64,000 nt of DNA from NCBI GenBank assembly GCA_009773475.1, contig WSXV01000019.1, positions 1 to 64,000 of the forward strand, read 5' to 3'. The notes under the pieces are model-generated. The model had not been told where the DNA came from, did no database searches, and saw only the letters and a program-made list of their open reading frames with translations. The translations under genes and the position numbers were made by a program. Origin of the DNA: Desulfobulbaceae bacterium. GTDB lineage: Bacteria > Desulfobacterota > Desulfobulbia > Desulfobulbales > Desulfocapsaceae. Of this stretch, positions 61,199-64,000 are shown piece after piece. Position 1 is the stretch's first letter. Each line of letters begins with the position of its first letter.

Positions 61199-63307
61199 TT
61201 AAAATTCGAGATCGAACTCATAGGGAAGTTCTGACTTGTCAAAATGTTTCAGCACCTGTCGAAGGTCGTAGAGACTGGGGATGTCAAAAATCAGCTCCCA
61301 AGCTGGAGTAGCGGTGGGGGATTTGGAAAGGACTACCAAATCAAGAATTTTCATCTCCGCAGGGGCCATGCCGCAGTACATCATTATCTTCTGCCGGGTG
61401 GCAGCGATGAAGACCAGTGTCTGTTTCTTAGCGACAAAGGTTTCTTTTTGCTTCCACCGCACATAGACAATATCCTCCCTTTGCAGTGTGATCGTTGCAA
61501 GCTTCGGGCAATTCATGCTGTGTACTGATAGGCCTCGTTCACTGAGCAGGCCATAGAGCCGCGATTCTGTGGGGCTTGGCTTGCAGCAGGCAGATATCTT
61601 GATAAAGGCGGGATCGAGGGTGGTGAGTTCGATGGTGTTAAAGGCCCCGGTTGGCCGGATAAGGGGTGGGCGATCGGGGAAGAGGATGGTCTTGATGCGG
61701 TCAATAAGGGCGGGCAGTTGTAGTTTACCTTCACCAATCTGGAGATAAAGCTCGTCATTGTTTTTCAGATCGAAACTTTCAAGTAGTTTGTTGAAATCTC
61801 CATGGGCGAGTAGATCGGATGCAAGACCATACCGACGGATTTCCTGGCTGATCACCGAAAATCCAATGGATTGGGCGACTTGCTGACTCCTGATTTTAAA
61901 GGTTCTCGACAGTTCGGCCCGGGCTCGAGGCGTTTGACAGAGCTCAAGCGTTTTAAGGTCAAAGTGGATGGGTCTTTCCGCCCGGATAATTCGTACGACG
62001 TCACCATCTTTTAAGATGGTATTCATTGCTCCCCTCTTGTTGCCTATCATGGCGCCCAGACAGGTGTGGCCGATGTCTGTGTGGACGCGAAAGGCAAAAT
62101 CGAGGACGGTGGAGTTGACGGGAAGATAGATCAGGTCGCCTTGAGGTGTATAGGTATAGATCTCTTTTTTTCCACTGGCGGCAATCATGTCACGGTAGGA
62201 CATGGACTCATCTGAGCTTAGAGCGTCAAACATTTCCTGAATTTCGCGGATGAATCGGCGTTGTGTGGAATTTTTGGAACTCCATCCCTTGAACAAGCCT
62301 CGTTGTGCCCGGCGTGCCATATCTTCGGTGCGGATTTTGAAAAGGAACTCTTTGCCCTTGATATTGGCACGGGCATGCAGGGATTGATAGCCTGTATGTT
62401 TAGGACTGGCAATAAAATCCCTGAGTGTCCGGGGCAGGGGCGGGAAGGCCTGATTGAGGATTCCAAGGGCCTGATAGCAGGCGGTAGTGTTCTCGACAAC
62501 AATCAGAATCTCAACAGGATTATCAATTTCTTTGCGCAGGATGCGGTTTTTGGCGTCATAATAGGCCCAGAGCCCCTTGGCCCGAATGTTGACATGACAG
62601 GTAAACCAGATGGTTTCTGCCCTTTGTTTCAGTTGTTGAACAATATCAAGGACTGCCGGTGCTTCAGCGATCTGTTTGATCTGGCCCATAAGCCTGGCGC
62701 TTTGTTTGGGGAATTTGTAGGAAAGGGCCCGACTGAACATCTCGCGTTTCATGCTGAACAGTCCTAGGACCGTTGCAAGTGGGGCGTAGATGTCAATGGT
62801 TTCATCGGCAACCTTCTGTCGTTTGTGTTGGGGCATGGAGCTGAGGGTCCGCAGATTGTGCATCCGATCGGCCAGTTTAACCAGCATAACCTCGGGGCGT
62901 AAGGCGGCACCAGAGAAGATCTTGCGATGGATCATCTTGTAATGGGTCTGCTTGTCCCCGGTAAATTGGGTGATTTTAGTACAACCGTCGACGATGGCCT
63001 CAACATACTGACCAAATTTTTCACCAACCACGTCAACGGTGATTGCTTCCACATCTTCCACGGTGTCATGAAGCAGGGCGGCCGCAAGGATTTCAGGGTG
63101 GGTGACATCCATCTCTTCCGCCAGAATTTTGGCAACTGAGCAAGGATGCATGATATATGCCTCTCCAGACTTACGCCATTGATCATCGTGGGCCTCAATG
63201 GCAAAATCCAGGGCTTGCCAGAAGACATTGGCGGTAGGGCTATTGCCCAGTAATTGGCGCATTTGGGTGCGGTATATTTCCAGATCAAAAGGGATCGTGT
63301 ACGCCAT
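61199..63307 (-). CDS. RelA/SpoT-family protein, hydrolase-competent but synthetase-defective
   Basis: This 702-residue protein has the long RSH layout: HD hydrolase (about 30-190), synthetase-like domain (about 220-350), TGS (about 385-450) and helical, zinc-finger-like and ACT-like C-terminal parts. Hydrolase residues are intact: MHP His54, LLHDTVED (His80, Asp81, Glu84, Asp85) and KLADRMHN (Asp147). In the synthetase domain the canonical Asp-x4-Arg motif before Cys-Tyr reads NPVEILIVV (Asp to Asn263, Arg to Leu268), and the catalytic Glu of VExQIRT is Leu322. It should degrade (p)ppGpp but not make it. Confidence 0.88.
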   Translation of the reverse strand: MAYTIPFDLEIYRTQMRQLLGNSPTANVFWQALDFAIEAHDDQWRKSGEAYIMHPCSVAKILAEEMDVTHPEILAAALLHDTVEDVEAITVDVVGEKFGQYVEAIVDGCTKITQFTGDKQTHYKMIHRKIFSGAALRPEVMLVKLADRMHNLRTLSSMPQHKRQKVADETIDIYAPLATVLGLFSMKREMFSRALSYKFPKQSARLMGQIKQIAEAPAVLDIVQQLKQRAETIWFTCHVNIRAKGLWAYYDAKNRILRKEIDNPVEILIVVENTTACYQALGILNQAFPPLPRTLRDFIASPKHTGYQSLHARANIKGKEFLFKIRTEDMARRAQRGLFKGWSSKNSTQRRFIREIQEMFDALSSDESMSYRDMIAASGKKEIYTYTPQGDLIYLPVNSTVLDFAFRVHTDIGHTCLGAMIGNKRGAMNTILKDGDVVRIIRAERPIHFDLKTLELCQTPRARAELSRTFKIRSQQVAQSIGFSVISQEIRRYGLASDLLAHGDFNKLLESFDLKNNDELYLQIGEGKLQLPALIDRIKTILFPDRPPLIRPTGAFNTIELTTLDPAFIKISACCKPSPTESRLYGLLSERGLSVHSMNCPKLATITLQREDIVYVRWKQKETFVAKKQTLVFIAATRQKIMMYCGMAPAEMKILDLVVLSKSPTATPAWELIFDIPSLYDLRQVLKHFDKSELPYEFDLEF

Positions 63308-63709
63308 GGTGTTCAGATGATTATTTGCGTTGGAGAGTTAATAAAAATATTCATATTAAAACATGGCAAAGGGTCATGATTCGTGCAATGGAGATTATCT
63401 TGAAAAAAGAACGGCAAATTTTTAACTGTCCCTAATTCCTTTGCCCATTGTCTCGACTGTGCTACTATATGAAAGGTCTGAAGAAAATATAAATAATGAG
63501 TCAACGTGAGTTGATGGTTCAAGGATTAGGCAGGATTTTGAATCCTGCTGAAAAAAAGGAAATGAGAACAGGTGCATGAAAGTGCTCTGGAGTTGTTCTC
63601 GTAGTGAAAAAAATAATCGGGAAAGAGCAGGATGGAATAATCCAATGTAACTGCATCCCGTCAATTAACTTACCAAAAAATCACAAGCAAAGGAAAAACA
63701 ATTATTAGT
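63308..63709. other. Divergent intergenic region before the RNase R-like gene
   Basis: The gap holds a candidate promoter (63441-63468) and a hairpin CAGGATT-TTG-AATCCTG (about 63531-63547). A 27-codon frame at 63495 runs through the hairpin. It has no family match and a poor ribosome binding site. No other gene is visible. Confidence 0.4.
63441..63468 (+). promoter_or_regulatory. Candidate promoter upstream of the RNase R-like gene
   Basis: TTGCCC (63441-63446) and TACTAT (63463-63468) are 16 bases apart. The predicted leader is about 235 bases, which is long. The match is moderate. Confidence 0.4.
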
Positions 63710-64000
63710 ATGCAGAAAAAAAGAAAACATTTCCCCCGTAAGCCTTCCAGTAAGCGGCATATTGTCGAGCATGGGAAAAAAACATTCCGAGTGGAAAAGT
63801 CACTGGAAAGAGACGTCCTCACCTATTTGTACGGCAATGAACAGGCAGTATCACAGGCAGAGATTGTTGCTGGCCTAAAGCTTGATCGGGGCGGGCAGAA
63901 GGAGTTGGTTGTGCTCCTTGCCAATCTGGTTGAGGGTAAAATTCTTCACCACACCGGTAAGAATAAATTTTCTCTGGGAAAACAGTGCAATCTGGTTTCA
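63710..64000 (+). CDS. Probable ribonuclease R, N-terminal fragment (runs off the window)
   Basis: The 97 codons present encode a basic start (MQKKRKHFPRKPSSKRH) followed by a winged-helix-like segment of about 60 residues (DVLTYLYGNEQAVSQAEIV, DRGGQKELVVLLANLVEGKILHHTG). This matches the N-terminal helical region that precedes the OB folds in RNase R. The frame is open to the end of the window. The start ATG is poorly supported by a ribosome binding site, though AGGAAAA lies 10 bases before it. RNase R degrades structured RNA 3'-5' and processes tmRNA-tagged transcripts. Confidence 0.6.
   Translation, partial: MQKKRKHFPRKPSSKRHIVEHGKKTFRVEKSLERDVLTYLYGNEQAVSQAEIVAGLKLDRGGQKELVVLLANLVEGKILHHTGKNKFSLGKQCNLVS

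Noticed and set aside
63495..63578. A 27-codon frame before the RNase R-like gene
   Set aside because: It runs through a hairpin and has a weak ribosome binding site. The evidence is too thin to call a leader peptide.

Overview
The window looks like a chromosomal segment of a strictly anaerobic, respiring Desulfobacterota bacterium, most likely near the Desulfobulbales (sulfate reducers, sulfur disproportionators and cable-bacterium relatives). The reasons are a complex I operon without the NADH-input subunits NuoEFG, a PxxKW-type small cysteine-rich protein, menaquinone methyltransferase, two membrane sensors with a heme-c (CxxCH) DUF3365-type domain, an ECF nickel transporter, and an LbtU-like porin. 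This placement is inferred from protein families; no 16S gene is present.

Layout. 0.1-2 kb: pilC and a PxxKW protein. 2.1-13.6 kb: one leftward nuo operon (nuoABCDIHJK plus four antiporter-like subunits and a 79-residue membrane protein) with a consensus promoter, ending at a bidirectional terminator. 14-19.6 kb: a LysR regulator, then leftward aminotransferase, truA, argC, rpsI, rplM and tRNA-Gly. 19.9-27.2 kb: a rightward housekeeping run with hisB, a lipoprotein, a TtcA-like sulfurtransferase, a DUF89 protein, asnS, menG/ubiE, hisD and rsmG. 27.3-34.6 kb: mixed genes, including a secreted His/Arg/Asp-rich protein, a membrane-anchored hydrolase, a heme-sensing diguanylate cyclase, leuB with a PRPP-synthetase-like gene, an HNH protein and a LigB-type dioxygenase. 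34.8-39.9 kb: a leftward nickel uptake operon (nikK, nikL, a small membrane protein, nikM, nikQ, nikO) whose double ATPase carries a His-rich linker.

40-50 kb: accessory region. It has palindromic repeats, a porin gene broken by one frameshift and preceded by a promoter, palindrome and intrinsic terminator, a methyltransferase/AhpD-like pair, and a tetR-acrA-acrB-oprM efflux operon with two matching candidate TetR operators. 50-64 kb: moeA, tRNA-Arg, a site-2 protease, an ExeA-like ATPase fused to a SPOR domain, a TauE exporter, an acetolactate-synthase-type enzyme overlapping a heme-sensing histidine kinase, aat, an NrdJ-C-terminus-like protein, a SpoT-like protein that keeps hydrolase residues but has lost synthetase residues, and the start of a probable RNase R gene.

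The strongest leads are the four-antiporter complex I, the hydrolase-only SpoT-like protein, the His-rich nickel ATPase, the promoter-terminator unit beside the broken porin, and the paired efflux operators. No CRISPR array, prophage, transposase or recognisable defence island is visible.
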